From Caulobacter segnis ATCC 21756 (GTDB lineage: Bacteria; Pseudomonadota; Alphaproteobacteria; Caulobacterales; Caulobacteraceae), in NCBI RefSeq assembly GCF_000092285.1, contig NC_014100.1, positions 4,278,001 through 4,342,000 of the forward strand: 64,000 bases of DNA, read 5' to 3'. A model generated the notes under the pieces. That model saw nothing but the letters and a program-made list of their open reading frames with translations, was not told where the DNA came from and ran no database searches. Shown here piece after piece: positions 16,531 to 25,565 of the stretch. How positions within the stretch are numbered: the stretch's first letter is position 1; every line of letters starts with the position of its first letter. The position numbers and the translations under genes are program-made.

Positions 16531-18216
16531 TTGCACCATACCTCGCTGATCGCCACTATCGTCGCGGGCCTGGGCCTGGCGTTCGTCTTCGGCGCCATCG
16601 CCAACCGGCTGAAGCTGCCGGTGCTGGTCGGCTATCTGCTGGCCGGCGTGGTCGTCGGCCCCTTCACCCCCGGCTATGTCGCCGACCAGGAGTTGGCCCC
16701 GCAGTTGGCCGAGATCGGCGTGATCCTTCTGATGTTCGGCGTCGGCCTGCACTTTTCGCTGAAGGACCTGATGGCGGTGCGCAAGATCGCCATTCCGGGC
16801 GCGGTCGTGCAGATCACCGCGGCTACTGTGATGGGCCTGGGCCTGGCCCTGGCGCTGGGCTGGAGTGTCGGCGCGGGCGTTGTGTTCGGCCTCGCCTTGT
16901 CGGTCGCCTCGACCGTGGTGCTGCTGCGCGCCCTGCAGGAGCGCCGGCTGGTCGAGACCGGACGCGGCAAGATCGCGGTGGGCTGGCTGATCGTCGAGGA
17001 CCTGGCCATGGTGCTGGCCCTCGTCCTGCTGCCGGCCCTGTCGGGCGTGCTGGGCGGAGAACCGCCAGTCGATCACGCCAAGGGCGGGGCGGCCGCCGGC
17101 GGGGTGCTCGGCGCGTTCGCCCTGACGGTCGGCAAGGTCGTCGCCTTCGTCGCCTTCATGCTGATCGTCGGCCGGCGGGTGATCCCCTGGATCCTGCACC
17201 GCATCGCCCACACCGGCTCGCGCGAGCTGTTCCGCCTGGCCGTGCTGGCCATTGCTCTGGGCGTGGCGTTCGGCTCGGCCGCCCTGTTCGGCGTCTCTTT
17301 CGCGCTGGGCGCCTTCTTCGCCGGCATGATCATGGCCGAGAGCGAGCTGTCGCAGCAGGCGGCCAATGACACCCTGCCGCTACGCGACGCCTTCGCCGTG
17401 CTGTTCTTCGTCTCGATCGGCATGCTGTTCGACCCCAGCGTGCTGCTGCGCGAACCGCTGGCGGTGCTGGCGACCCTGCTGATCATCGTCGTGGGCAAGT
17501 CGATCGCCGCCCTGATCATCGTGCGGGCCTTCAAGCGCCCAATGAGCACGGCCCTGACCATCTCGGTCAGCCTGGCCCAGATCGGCGAGTTCTCGTTCAT
17601 CCTGGCGGGCCTGGGCGTCTCGCTGAAGCTGCTGCCCGACGACGGCCGCGATCTCGTGCTGGCCGGGGCGATCCTGTCGATCCTGGTCAACCCGCTGCTG
17701 TTCGCGATCCTCGACCGGATCCTGCCCAAGATGATCGCCAAGGAAGCCAAGGCGCGCGGCGAGACGCCGCCCGTCTCGGCCGCCGACCAGCCGCACGCGG
17801 TGCTGGTCGGCTACGGCCGGGTCGGCAAGGCCGTGGCCGAGGGCCTGAAGGGCCGCACGCCGCTGGTCGTGATCGAGGACGACGTCGAGCGCGCCGAGGA
17901 CCTGCGCAAGGCCGGCTTCGAGACCGTCGGCGGCAACGCCGTGAAGCCCGAGATCCTGCTCGAGGCGGGGCTCGACAAGGCCACGCACCTGTTCGTCGCC
18001 GTGCCCAACCCGTTCGAAGCCGCACGGATCATCGAACAGGCCCGCGCCGCCAATCCCCAGGCCCTGATCGTCGCGCGCGCCTATACCGACGCCGACGTGG
18101 CCCTGCTCAAGCAGATGGGCGCCTCCCACGCCCTGATCGGCGAGGACGAGATCGCCCGCGGCATGCTCTCCCGCGCCCCGCGCAAGCCCGCGCCAGCGGT
18201 GGCCGGCGGGCATTGA
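16531..18216 (+). CDS. CPA2 cation:proton antiporter with TrkA-N domain (YbaL/KefB-like)
   Basis: This is a 561-residue protein. The membrane exchanger domain ('LPVLVGYLLAGVVVGPFTPG', 'EIGVILLMFGVGLHFS', 'SVASTVVLLRALQ', 'GWLIVEDLAMVLALVLLP') is followed by a TrkA-N domain ('AVLVGYGRVGKAVAEGL' ... 'GGNAVKPEILLEAGL'). The layout and 'MFGVGLHFS' resemble YbaL more than KefB/C. The start is TTG 16531, because AAGGAGG (16520-16526) sits directly ahead; an in-frame GTG at 16447 would overlap the palindromic operator and the divergent gene. It probably shares regulation with the divergent XRE/antiporter unit. Confidence 0.88.
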   Translation: MHHTSLIATIVAGLGLAFVFGAIANRLKLPVLVGYLLAGVVVGPFTPGYVADQELAPQLAEIGVILLMFGVGLHFSLKDLMAVRKIAIPGAVVQITAATVMGLGLALALGWSVGAGVVFGLALSVASTVVLLRALQERRLVETGRGKIAVGWLIVEDLAMVLALVLLPALSGVLGGEPPVDHAKGGAAAGGVLGAFALTVGKVVAFVAFMLIVGRRVIPWILHRIAHTGSRELFRLAVLAIALGVAFGSAALFGVSFALGAFFAGMIMAESELSQQAANDTLPLRDAFAVLFFVSIGMLFDPSVLLREPLAVLATLLIIVVGKSIAALIIVRAFKRPMSTALTISVSLAQIGEFSFILAGLGVSLKLLPDDGRDLVLAGAILSILVNPLLFAILDRILPKMIAKEAKARGETPPVSAADQPHAVLVGYGRVGKAVAEGLKGRTPLVVIEDDVERAEDLRKAGFETVGGNAVKPEILLEAGLDKATHLFVAVPNPFEAARIIEQARAANPQALIVARAYTDADVALLKQMGASHALIGEDEIARGMLSRAPRKPAPAVAGGH

Positions 18217-18266
18217 GGATGTGGATTTTGCTGGTCATGACGCCGCGCGCCCGCTAACGCGGCGTC

Positions 18267-18719
18267 ATGATCCAGCCACACGCCTCGGGCGGCTACATTC
18301 TTGAAGAACTGTCGGTCGGCATGACGGCCGAGAAGCACGTGACCGTCACCGAGGAACGCATTGGCCTGTTCGCCGAAGCGTCGGACGACTTCAACCCCGT
18401 GCATATCGACGAGGCGTTCGCGGCCAAGACCGCCTATCGCGGGCGGATCGCCCATGGGCTGCTGTCGGCCTCGTTCGGTTCGGCCGTGGTCGGAACGATC
18501 CTGCCGGGCGCGGGATCGATCTATCTGTCCCAGACCCTGGCCTTCCATCGCCCGGTGCGGATCGGCGACGTCGTCACCGCCCGCGTCACCGTCGCGGCGA
18601 TCGACGAGACCAGCGCCCGCGTCACCCTGCGCTGCGAGGCCCTGGTCGGCGAGGATCCGATCATGGACGGCGAGGCGATCGTGCGCGTTCCGCGCCGCCG
18701 CCGTCCGGCCAAGGCCTGA
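18267..18719 (+). CDS. MaoC-family (R)-specific enoyl-CoA hydratase-like protein
   Basis: This is a 150-residue single hot-dog domain. The hydratase-2 motif is visible as 'FAEASDDFNPVHIDEAFAAKTAYRGRIAHGLLSAS', with the catalytic Asp and His (D-x-N-P-x-H) and the overhang segment. Relatives hydrate trans-2-enoyl-CoA to (R)-3-hydroxyacyl-CoA for polyhydroxyalkanoate synthesis or beta-oxidation. The length and intact catalytic dyad suggest an active enzyme. The exact acyl chain preference cannot be read. It starts 50 bp after the antiporter gene; no clear link in function. Confidence 0.88.
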   Translation: MIQPHASGGYILEELSVGMTAEKHVTVTEERIGLFAEASDDFNPVHIDEAFAAKTAYRGRIAHGLLSASFGSAVVGTILPGAGSIYLSQTLAFHRPVRIGDVVTARVTVAAIDETSARVTLRCEALVGEDPIMDGEAIVRVPRRRRPAKA

Positions 18720-18933
18720 CGCCTCTCCCCGGATTGGGCTTGCCCCAAGGGCAAAAGTTTCCGTAACGCCGATCGCCGGAATCCATTGGCGGATCGAGCG
18801 CTGGCGCGCGCATGGGCGGCGCCGAAGATCCGGGCGAAGTCCGCCTGACGGCCAACATGAACTTTTTTTAAGGGAGCAAATATTTCGCGCCGTTGCAGAT
18901 TGCCGCCAGCTCACTCCAACGGACGCGATTTCC

Positions 18934-21051
18934 ATGAAAAGAGTTTTGTTCGGCGCGGCGGCCCTCGCGGCCCTGTCCCTGTCGGCTTTCGGCGCGCAAG
19001 CCCACGAGCAGCACGCCTGCATCGACGACGCCTGCGTGATGCAGTCCCTTCTGCCCGCGGGCGTCGCGGGCGCCGCCGGCGACACGACTTCCCTGGAATC
19101 CCCGCGCTACGGCGCCTGGGGCTTCGACATCTCGGGCATGGACACCACCGCCAAGCCCGGCGACGACTTCTACAAGTTCGCCAACGGGACCTGGGAAGCC
19201 AAGACGGAGATCCCGTCGGATCGCGTCCGCTACGGCAATTTCGACAAGCTGGCCGAGCTCTCCGAACTGCGCACCCGCGCGATCATCGAGTCCGCCGCCG
19301 CCGACAAGGCCGCGACCGGCGAGAAGGCCAAGATCGGCGCCGCCTATCGCGCCTTCATGGACGAGGCCGCGATCGAGAAGCTGGACGCCAAGCCGATCCA
19401 GCCCTGGCTCGACGGCATCAAGAAGGTCAAGACCAAGGATGAGTTCACGGCCCTGATGGGCAAGAGCTCGACCACGCCCTACGCCGACCTGATCAGCGTG
19501 GGCATCGGCGTCGACGCCAAGGATCCGCTGCGCTACGCCGTCTACGCGGGCACCGGCGGCACCAGCCTGCCCGACCGCGACTACTATCTGGACGCCAAGT
19601 TCGCCGACAAGAAGGCCGCCTATCTGGTCTATGTCGAGAAGATGCTGACCCTGGCCGGCTGGGAAAAGCCCGCCGAGAACGCCAAGGCCATCGTCGACTT
19701 CGAGACCAAGCTGGCCGAGGCCTCGTGGACCCGCGTCGAGCGCCGCAACCGCGACAAGACCTACAACCCCGCCACCCTGGCCGAGCTGCAGGCCCTGACG
19801 CCAGGCTACGACTGGAACCGCTACCTGGTGGGCACGGAGCTGCCGAAGGTCGATCGCTTCATCGTCACGACCAACACCTCGTTCCCCAAGTACGCGAAGA
19901 TCTACGCCGACACTCCGCTGGAGACCCTGAAGGCCTGGCAGGCGTTCAAGGTGACCGACAGCGGCGCCTCGATGCTGTCCAAGCGCTTCGCCGACGCCCA
20001 GTTCGAATTCCGCAACAAGACCCTGGCCGGCCAGCCCGAGCAGCGTCCGCGCTGGAAGCGCGCCGTGAGCCAGGTCAACGGCATGCTGGGCGAGGCGGTC
20101 GGCAAGGAATACGTCGCCGCCTACTTCCCGCCGGAGTCGAAGGCCAAGATGCTGTCGCTGGTCGCCGACATCCGCACGGCCCTGAAGACCCGGATCGACA
20201 AGCTCGACTGGATGGGCCCGGAGACCAAGGTCAAGGCTCAGGACAAGCTCAACAAGTTCACCGTCAAGATCGGCTATCCCGACAAGTGGCGTGACTACTC
20301 CAAGCTGGAGATCAAGGAAGGTGACGCCTACGGCAACATGATCCGCACCGGCGCCTGGGACTATCGCCACGACGTCGAGCGCCTGAACCAGCCGGTCGAC
20401 AAGAGCGAGTGGGGCATGACCCCGCAGACGGTCAACGCCTACTACAACTCGGTCAACAACGAGATCGTGTTCCCGGCCGCCATCCTGCAGGCGCCGTTCT
20501 TCCACCCCGACGCCGACCCGGCCATCAACTACGGCGGCATCGGCGGCGTGATCGGCCACGAGATCGGTCACGGCTTCGACGACCAAGGCCGCAAGTCCGA
20601 CGGCGACGGCGTGCTGCGCGACTGGTGGACGGCGGAAGACGCCGCCAAGTTCAACGCCCAGGCCGACAAGCTGGGCGCCCAGTACTCGGCGTTCGAGCCC
20701 TTCCCGGGCGTCCACGTCAACGGCAAGCTGACCATGGGCGAGAACATCGGCGACATGGCCGGTCTGACCCTGGCGCTCGAGGCCTACCACGTCTCACTGA
20801 AGGGCCAGCCGGCCCCGGTGCTGGACGGCTTCACCGGCGACCAGCGCATCTATCTGGGCTGGGCCCAGGTGTGGCGCGGCAAGTCGCGCGACGACGCCCT
20901 CAAGCAGCAGATCGCCAGCGATCCGCACTCGCCGGGCTACTACCGCGTCAACGGCACGATCCGGAACCAGCCTGGCTGGTACTCGGCCTTCGACGTCAAG
21001 CCGGGCGACAAGCTCTACGTCCCGCCGGAAGAGCGCGTGAAGATCTGGTAG
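18934..21051 (+). CDS. M13-family zinc metallopeptidase (neprilysin/PepO-like), exported
   Basis: This is a 705-residue protein. A signal peptide (residues 1-22, 'AALAALSLSAFGAQA-HE') directs export. The N-terminal M13 domain begins 'GFDISGMDTTAKPGDDFYKFANGTWE'. The catalytic domain carries 'GVIGHEIGHGFDDQGRKSDGDG' (HExxH near residue 545), 'NAYYNSVNNEIVFPAAILQ' and 'GENIGDMAGL' (third zinc ligand Glu and Asp). It ends 'YVPPEERVKIW', the typical C-terminus. M13 enzymes trim oligopeptides in the periplasm. ATG 18934 is chosen because it alone gives a signal peptide, although no strong ribosome-binding site precedes it. A strong terminator follows. Confidence 0.93.
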   Translation: MKRVLFGAAALAALSLSAFGAQAHEQHACIDDACVMQSLLPAGVAGAAGDTTSLESPRYGAWGFDISGMDTTAKPGDDFYKFANGTWEAKTEIPSDRVRYGNFDKLAELSELRTRAIIESAAADKAATGEKAKIGAAYRAFMDEAAIEKLDAKPIQPWLDGIKKVKTKDEFTALMGKSSTTPYADLISVGIGVDAKDPLRYAVYAGTGGTSLPDRDYYLDAKFADKKAAYLVYVEKMLTLAGWEKPAENAKAIVDFETKLAEASWTRVERRNRDKTYNPATLAELQALTPGYDWNRYLVGTELPKVDRFIVTTNTSFPKYAKIYADTPLETLKAWQAFKVTDSGASMLSKRFADAQFEFRNKTLAGQPEQRPRWKRAVSQVNGMLGEAVGKEYVAAYFPPESKAKMLSLVADIRTALKTRIDKLDWMGPETKVKAQDKLNKFTVKIGYPDKWRDYSKLEIKEGDAYGNMIRTGAWDYRHDVERLNQPVDKSEWGMTPQTVNAYYNSVNNEIVFPAAILQAPFFHPDADPAINYGGIGGVIGHEIGHGFDDQGRKSDGDGVLRDWWTAEDAAKFNAQADKLGAQYSAFEPFPGVHVNGKLTMGENIGDMAGLTLALEAYHVSLKGQPAPVLDGFTGDQRIYLGWAQVWRGKSRDDALKQQIASDPHSPGYYRVNGTIRNQPGWYSAFDVKPGDKLYVPPEERVKIW

Positions 21052-21076
21052 TCGCGAGACTCAAGTGTGAACGGGA

Positions 21077-21106
21077 AAGGCCGCCGGGAAACCGGCGGCC
21101 TTTTTC
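21077..21106 (+). terminator. Rho-independent terminator of the M13 peptidase gene
   Basis: An 11-bp perfect stem (AAGGCCGCCGG with its complement) closes a GAAA tetraloop and is followed by TTTTC. Confidence 0.93.
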
Positions 21107-21155
21107 TTGGGCGGACGCCGGGACGCGGCGCGACTTCAGGAGCCGCCACCCCGCA

Positions 21156-21180
21156 TAGTCTAAAGTCCACGGACACTAAA
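21156..21180. promoter_or_regulatory. Imperfect dyad upstream of the efflux operon
   Basis: The sequence TAGTCTAAAGTCC-AC-GGACACTAAA has a central GTCC/GGAC dyad extended on both sides by related AC/AG-T-AAA elements. Position and size suit an efflux repressor, but no regulator gene is adjacent. Confidence 0.3.
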
Positions 21181-21234
21181 CCTTGCCGCGCACGCGCCGG
21201 GCTGTAAAAGACCCCGGCTCACCCTCGAGACCCC

Positions 21235-24036
21235 ATGCCACAGCACGGCCAACAGATCGGACAGACGCCGGAGTGGCTTCCGCATGAGCGGCCCTTCCTG
21301 CCCGGTTCGCCGTCGACGCCGCATTTTCCGGTCCAGTTCCGGGTCATCCACGGCCTCATCAGCCTGCTGATCGGGATCACCGGCTCGCTGGGCCAGGCGC
21401 TGATCCAGGTCAACCTGCCCGCCATCCAGGGGTCGCTGGGCCTAACGCCCACGGAAGGCGCGTGGCTGACCACCGTCTACATCATGACCAACATCTCGAT
21501 GAACCTGCTGCTGGTGAAGTACCGCCAGCAGTTCGGCATCCGCCGGTTCGCCCTGGTGTTCCTCAGCCTCTACACCGTGGCGGCCTTCGCCCATCTCGCG
21601 CTCGACAACTTCGCCATGGCCCTGGTCCTACGGGCGATCAGCGGCGTCGGCGCCGCGGCCCTGACGGCGCTGGCCATGTTCTACATGCTGCAGGCCTTTC
21701 CCGCCTCGTTCCGGATCGGCGCCCTGGTGCTGGGGGTCGGGGTCTCGCAGCTGGGCTCGCCCCTGGCCCGGGTGATCTCGACCAGCCTGCTGGACGCCGC
21801 CTACTGGCACGGGCTCTACGCCCTGGAGGCCAGCCTCGCGGCCCTATGCCTGGCCGCCGTCTGGCTGTTCCGCCTGCCGCAAGGCATGCGCATCCACGTC
21901 TTCGAAGGCGTCGACGCCCTCAGTTTCGCCCTGCTGGGCGGGGGGCTAGGCCTGATCGTCGCGGTCTTAGGCCTGGGCCGCATCGTCTGGTGGTTCGAGG
22001 CGCCGTGGATCGGCTGGTGCCTGATCGCCGCGCTGGTCTTGCTGGTCGCGGGCGGCCTGGTCGAGGATCGGCGAACCCATCCGCTGATCGACACCCGGTG
22101 GGTGGCCACCGGGACCTTCCTGCGCTTCTGCCTGAACGTCGCCCTGGTGCGGGTGATCCTGTCGGAGCAGACGGTCGGGGCCGCCGGCCTGATGCAGGCC
22201 CTCGGCTTCGCGGCCGAGCAGCAGCGCCTGCTCTACGCCATCGTCCTGGCCGCCACCGCGGCCGGGGTCGTGATCAGCGCCGCCACCCTGAACCAGAAGA
22301 CCCTGCCGGCGCAGTTCCTGGGCTCGATCCTTCTGATCGCCATCGCCGCCTTCCTGGACGCCCGCTCCACGCCCCAGACCGGACCTGGCGAGCTCTATTT
22401 CAGCCAGGCCCTGCTGGCCTTCGCCGCCGCCGTGTTCCTGGGCCCGTCGTTCATGTTCGGCATCGGCCAGCTGCTGACCCGAGGCCTGGGCTCGATCATC
22501 ACCTTCTCGGTGATGTTCGGGGTCGCCCAGAACCTGGGCGGCCTGTTCGGCGCGGCCATGCTGGGCACGCTGCAGACGGTGCGGACCCAGCAGCACGCCG
22601 TGGGCCTGGCCGAGCGCCTGACCGGCGCCGACCCCGCCGTCGCCGCGACCTTGCAGACCTATGGCGGCGTCTACGCCTCGACCCAGGCCGATCCGGCGCT
22701 GCGCGCCGCCGACGCCAGCGTCCTCCTGACCCAGCAGGTGACGCAGCAGGCCAGCATCCTGGCCTTCAACGACGTCTTCCTGGTGATCGGCGTCGTCGCC
22801 CTCGTCCAATTCCTCTATGCCGGCTTCCTGTTCGCGCGCCTGGCCTTGCGTATGAAGGCCCAGGCTGGCGCGTCGCCGGCTCCCACCGTTCCAGCCCGAG
22901 AGACCCGCATGACCGACGCGACCTCCCCGCCGCCCGGCGCGCCCCAGCCCGAAGACCGCGCCGCCTCGGCCGCCCCGCCGCCCGCCCGGCCCAAGCCGCC
23001 GAGCGGCTATGCGATCTTCATCACCGCCACCGTCACCCTGGCGGTGATCCTGCTGATCCTGTTCCTGTGGAAGCTGCCGCCGTTCGGCGGTTCGGTGCAG
23101 CGGACGGACAACGCCTATGTGCGCGGCCAGGTCACGGTCGTGGCGCCGCAGCTCAGCGGTTACGTCGTCGGGGTCGCCGCCCAGGACTTCCAGACGGTCC
23201 GCAAGGGCCAACCGCTGTTCACGATCGACCAGCGCATCTACGCCCAACGCGTCGATCAGGCCCGCGCCACGCTGGCGGCGCGCGAGGCCGATCTGGCCAA
23301 CTCCGCCCAGGCGCAAGCCTCGCGCGAAGCGGCCCTGAAGAGCCGCGAGGCCGACATCGGCTCGGCCCAGGCCCAGGTCGAGCGCGCGCGCGCCGACATG
23401 GCCCGCGTCGCCGACCTGGCCACCGACGGCTCGGTGTCGCTGCGCGAACGCGACCAGGCCCGCGCCGCCCTGCGCGCCGCCGAGGCCACGCTCGCCTCGG
23501 CCAAGGCCGGCCGCGAGATCGCCCGCCAGGACATCCGCTCGGTCGGCGTGTCCCGCGAGGGCCTGGAGGCCGCCGTGGCCGCCGCCAAGGCCGCGCTGCG
23601 CCTGGCCGAGATCGATCTTTCCAACACCATCGTCACCGCGCCCGCCGACGGCCAGCTGGGCCAGGTCGGGGTGCGTCATGGCCAGTGGGTGACCGCCGGC
23701 ACGCAGCTCGTCTCGCTGGTGCCGCCGCAGCGCTGGGTGATCGCCAACTTCAAGGAGCGCCAGTCGGGCCGCATGCGCCCGGGCCAGCCGGCCAGCGTCA
23801 CGGTCGACGCCCTGGGCGATCAGCGCTTCACGGGTCGGGTCGAGCAGGTCTCGCCCGCCACCGGCTCGGAGTTCAGCATCCTGCCGCCGCAGAACGCCAC
23901 GGGGAACTTCACCAAGATCGCCCAGCGCCTGCCGGTGCGTATCGTGCTTGACGCCGGCCAGGCCGATCTGGCCCGCCTGCGCCCCGGCATGTCGGTGCAG
24001 GCCGAGGTCGACACCGCCGGCAAGGGCCGCCGCTGA
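21235..24036 (+). CDS. Fused drug-efflux protein: MFS (DHA2/EmrB-like) pump plus HlyD/EmrA-like adaptor
   Basis: One uninterrupted 933-codon frame. Residues 1-545 are a polytopic MFS domain with about 14 hydrophobic helices ('IQVNLPAIQGSLGLTPTEGAWLTTVY', 'GVGVSQLGSPLARV'). After a Pro-rich linker, residues about 585-930 are a complete membrane-fusion protein: one helix ('ITATVTLAVILLILFLW'), 'DNAYVRGQVTVVAPQLSGYV', a long coiled coil, and 'LSNTIVTAPADGQLGQVGVRHGQWV'. In EmrAB-type systems these are two genes. The junction contains ATGA (22909-22912), exactly a start/stop overlap in another frame. The topology of the fusion is plausible, with a cytoplasmic junction. It overlaps the nodT-like gene by one base (TGATG). 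Confidence 0.88.
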   Translation: MPQHGQQIGQTPEWLPHERPFLPGSPSTPHFPVQFRVIHGLISLLIGITGSLGQALIQVNLPAIQGSLGLTPTEGAWLTTVYIMTNISMNLLLVKYRQQFGIRRFALVFLSLYTVAAFAHLALDNFAMALVLRAISGVGAAALTALAMFYMLQAFPASFRIGALVLGVGVSQLGSPLARVISTSLLDAAYWHGLYALEASLAALCLAAVWLFRLPQGMRIHVFEGVDALSFALLGGGLGLIVAVLGLGRIVWWFEAPWIGWCLIAALVLLVAGGLVEDRRTHPLIDTRWVATGTFLRFCLNVALVRVILSEQTVGAAGLMQALGFAAEQQRLLYAIVLAATAAGVVISAATLNQKTLPAQFLGSILLIAIAAFLDARSTPQTGPGELYFSQALLAFAAAVFLGPSFMFGIGQLLTRGLGSIITFSVMFGVAQNLGGLFGAAMLGTLQTVRTQQHAVGLAERLTGADPAVAATLQTYGGVYASTQADPALRAADASVLLTQQVTQQASILAFNDVFLVIGVVALVQFLYAGFLFARLALRMKAQAGASPAPTVPARETRMTDATSPPPGAPQPEDRAASAAPPPARPKPPSGYAIFITATVTLAVILLILFLWKLPPFGGSVQRTDNAYVRGQVTVVAPQLSGYVVGVAAQDFQTVRKGQPLFTIDQRIYAQRVDQARATLAAREADLANSAQAQASREAALKSREADIGSAQAQVERARADMARVADLATDGSVSLRERDQARAALRAAEATLASAKAGREIARQDIRSVGVSREGLEAAVAAAKAALRLAEIDLSNTIVTAPADGQLGQVGVRHGQWVTAGTQLVSLVPPQRWVIANFKERQSGRMRPGQPASVTVDALGDQRFTGRVEQVSPATGSEFSILPPQNATGNFTKIAQRLPVRIVLDAGQADLARLRPGMSVQAEVDTAGKGRR

Positions 24037-25412
24037 TGCGCCGCGCCCTGATCGGCCTGGTCGGCCTTGGCGCGCTGACGGCCTGCGCGACGCCAGGCCC
24101 GAAGACCGCGCCGCCGGCCTCGGCCGCCGTCGCCCCGCCGGCCGGATGGCGCGCCACCGCGACTGTCTCGGAGGACGCCTCGGTCGCCGACGGGTGGAAG
24201 GCGTTCGGCGATCCGCGCCTGTCGGAGCTGGTCGCCGCCGCCCTGGCCTACAACGCCGACCTCGGCGCCGCCGAGGCCCGGGTTCGCGAGGCCGAGGCCC
24301 AGAGCCGCCTGGCCGGCGCCGCCCTGCTCCCGTCGGTCAACCTTGGGGCGGGCGTCCAGAAGGAGCGCGACCTCAACGCCTTCGGCCAGCCCAGCACGAC
24401 CCTGGCGGCCCAGCCCCAGGTCCAGGTCGCCTACGAAGTCGATCTCTGGGGCCGCCTGCGCGCCGCCGACGCCGCCGGACGCGCCAGCCTGCAGGCCAGC
24501 CGCGACGCCCGCGACGCCGCGCGCCTGTCGGTCGCCGCCGCGGTGGCGCGGTCCTATGTGGCCCTGTTGTCGCTGGACGCTCAGCTGGCCACCGCCCAAG
24601 GGACCCTGGCCTCGCGCCAGGAAGCCGCCGCCCGCGCTCGCCGCCGGGCCCGCGAGGGCGTGACGTCCGATCTGGAACTTCGCCAGGCCGAGGGCGAGCT
24701 GGAGGCCGCCGCCCAGCGCGTCCCAGCCCTGGAGCTGGCGATCCGTCGCCAGGAAGGCGCCCTGGCCCTGCTGGTCGGCCAGACCTCGCAAGCCATCCCG
24801 CGCGGGACGCTGGCCAGGCTCGTCATCCCGCAACCCTCCGCGCCCCTGCCTTCGTCGCTGTTGAACCGACGACCGGATATCGCCCAGGCCGAGGCCACGC
24901 TGGCCGCGTCCGACGCCAGCCTGGCGGCCGCGCGCGCCGCCTTCCTGCCGCAGGTGCGCCTGTCGGCGGCCGGCGGCGTCCTGTCCGTCCAACATGTCGA
25001 CACCCTGACCGTCTGGACCCTCGGCGCCAGCGCCCTGGCGCCGATCTTCGACGGCGGCCGCCTGCGGGCCCAGTCCGACGCCGCCACGGCCCGCCGCGAC
25101 CAGGCCGCCTTCGGCTATCGCAAGGCCGTGCTGACCGCCTTCAGCGAGGTCGAGAGCGCGCTCGAAGGGACCGGTCGCCTGGCCGAGCAGGAAGCCGCGG
25201 CCGTGCGCCAACGCGCCGCCGCCGCCTCGGCCCTGGACCACGCGCGCAAGCGCTATCAGGCCGGCTATGTCGCCTATCTGGAGGAGCTGGACGCCCAGCG
25301 CGGCCTGCTCGCGACCGATCTGGCCCTCTCGCAGGTCCGCGAGGCCCGGCTGCAAAACGCCGTGGCGCTGTATCAGGCGCTGGGGGGCGGGTGGACGGAG
25401 ACCGGGCGGTAG
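24036..25412 (+). CDS. NodT-family outer-membrane efflux lipoprotein (TolC-like)
   Basis: This is a 458-residue protein. A lipoprotein signal ends in 'LGALTAC-ATP'. Two outer-membrane-factor repeats follow, each starting with alpha-helical barrel segments ('LVAAALAYNADLGAAEARVREAEAQSRLAGAALLPSVNL' and 'LLNRRPDIAQAEATLAASDASLAAARAAFLPQVRL'), as in NodT/OprM proteins. It would form the outer-membrane channel that completes the tripartite pump with the upstream MFS-HlyD fusion. The start ATG overlaps the upstream stop (TGATG), which implies translational coupling. Confidence 0.92.
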   Translation: MRRALIGLVGLGALTACATPGPKTAPPASAAVAPPAGWRATATVSEDASVADGWKAFGDPRLSELVAAALAYNADLGAAEARVREAEAQSRLAGAALLPSVNLGAGVQKERDLNAFGQPSTTLAAQPQVQVAYEVDLWGRLRAADAAGRASLQASRDARDAARLSVAAAVARSYVALLSLDAQLATAQGTLASRQEAAARARRRAREGVTSDLELRQAEGELEAAAQRVPALELAIRRQEGALALLVGQTSQAIPRGTLARLVIPQPSAPLPSSLLNRRPDIAQAEATLAASDASLAAARAAFLPQVRLSAAGGVLSVQHVDTLTVWTLGASALAPIFDGGRLRAQSDAATARRDQAAFGYRKAVLTAFSEVESALEGTGRLAEQEAAAVRQRAAAASALDHARKRYQAGYVAYLEELDAQRGLLATDLALSQVREARLQNAVALYQALGGGWTETGR

Positions 25413-25508
25413 CGCCTGTCTGGTTTTAGATGAAACCTCTTTCAGCGGTTGAGGAGGCGCGCCGGCCCACCGGCCGCCGGCTCAACATCGCCCCATTGCG
25501 ACGCATAT

Positions 25509-25531
25509 TTGCAAATGATTTTCATATGCAA
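25509..25531. promoter_or_regulatory. Fur box upstream of TonB-dependent siderophore receptor
   Basis: TTGCAAATGA-TTT-TCATATGCAA is a 10+10 inverted repeat with one mismatch. The core 19-mer agrees with the classical Fur box GATAATGATAATCATTATC at 13 of 19 positions by eye. It lies 35 bp before the receptor start and is conspicuously AT-rich. Confidence 0.75.
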
Positions 25532-25565
25532 TATCCAGGCGCTCCTGAGTCGGGAGGAGCGTTCA

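Noticed and set aside
18868..20790. 640-codon ORF opposite the M13 peptidase
   Set aside because: Shadow frame; the plus strand has HExxH and full M13 architecture.
21967..23679. 570-codon ORF opposite the MFS-HlyD gene
   Set aside because: Shadow frame with low-complexity Gly/Gln/Arg composition.
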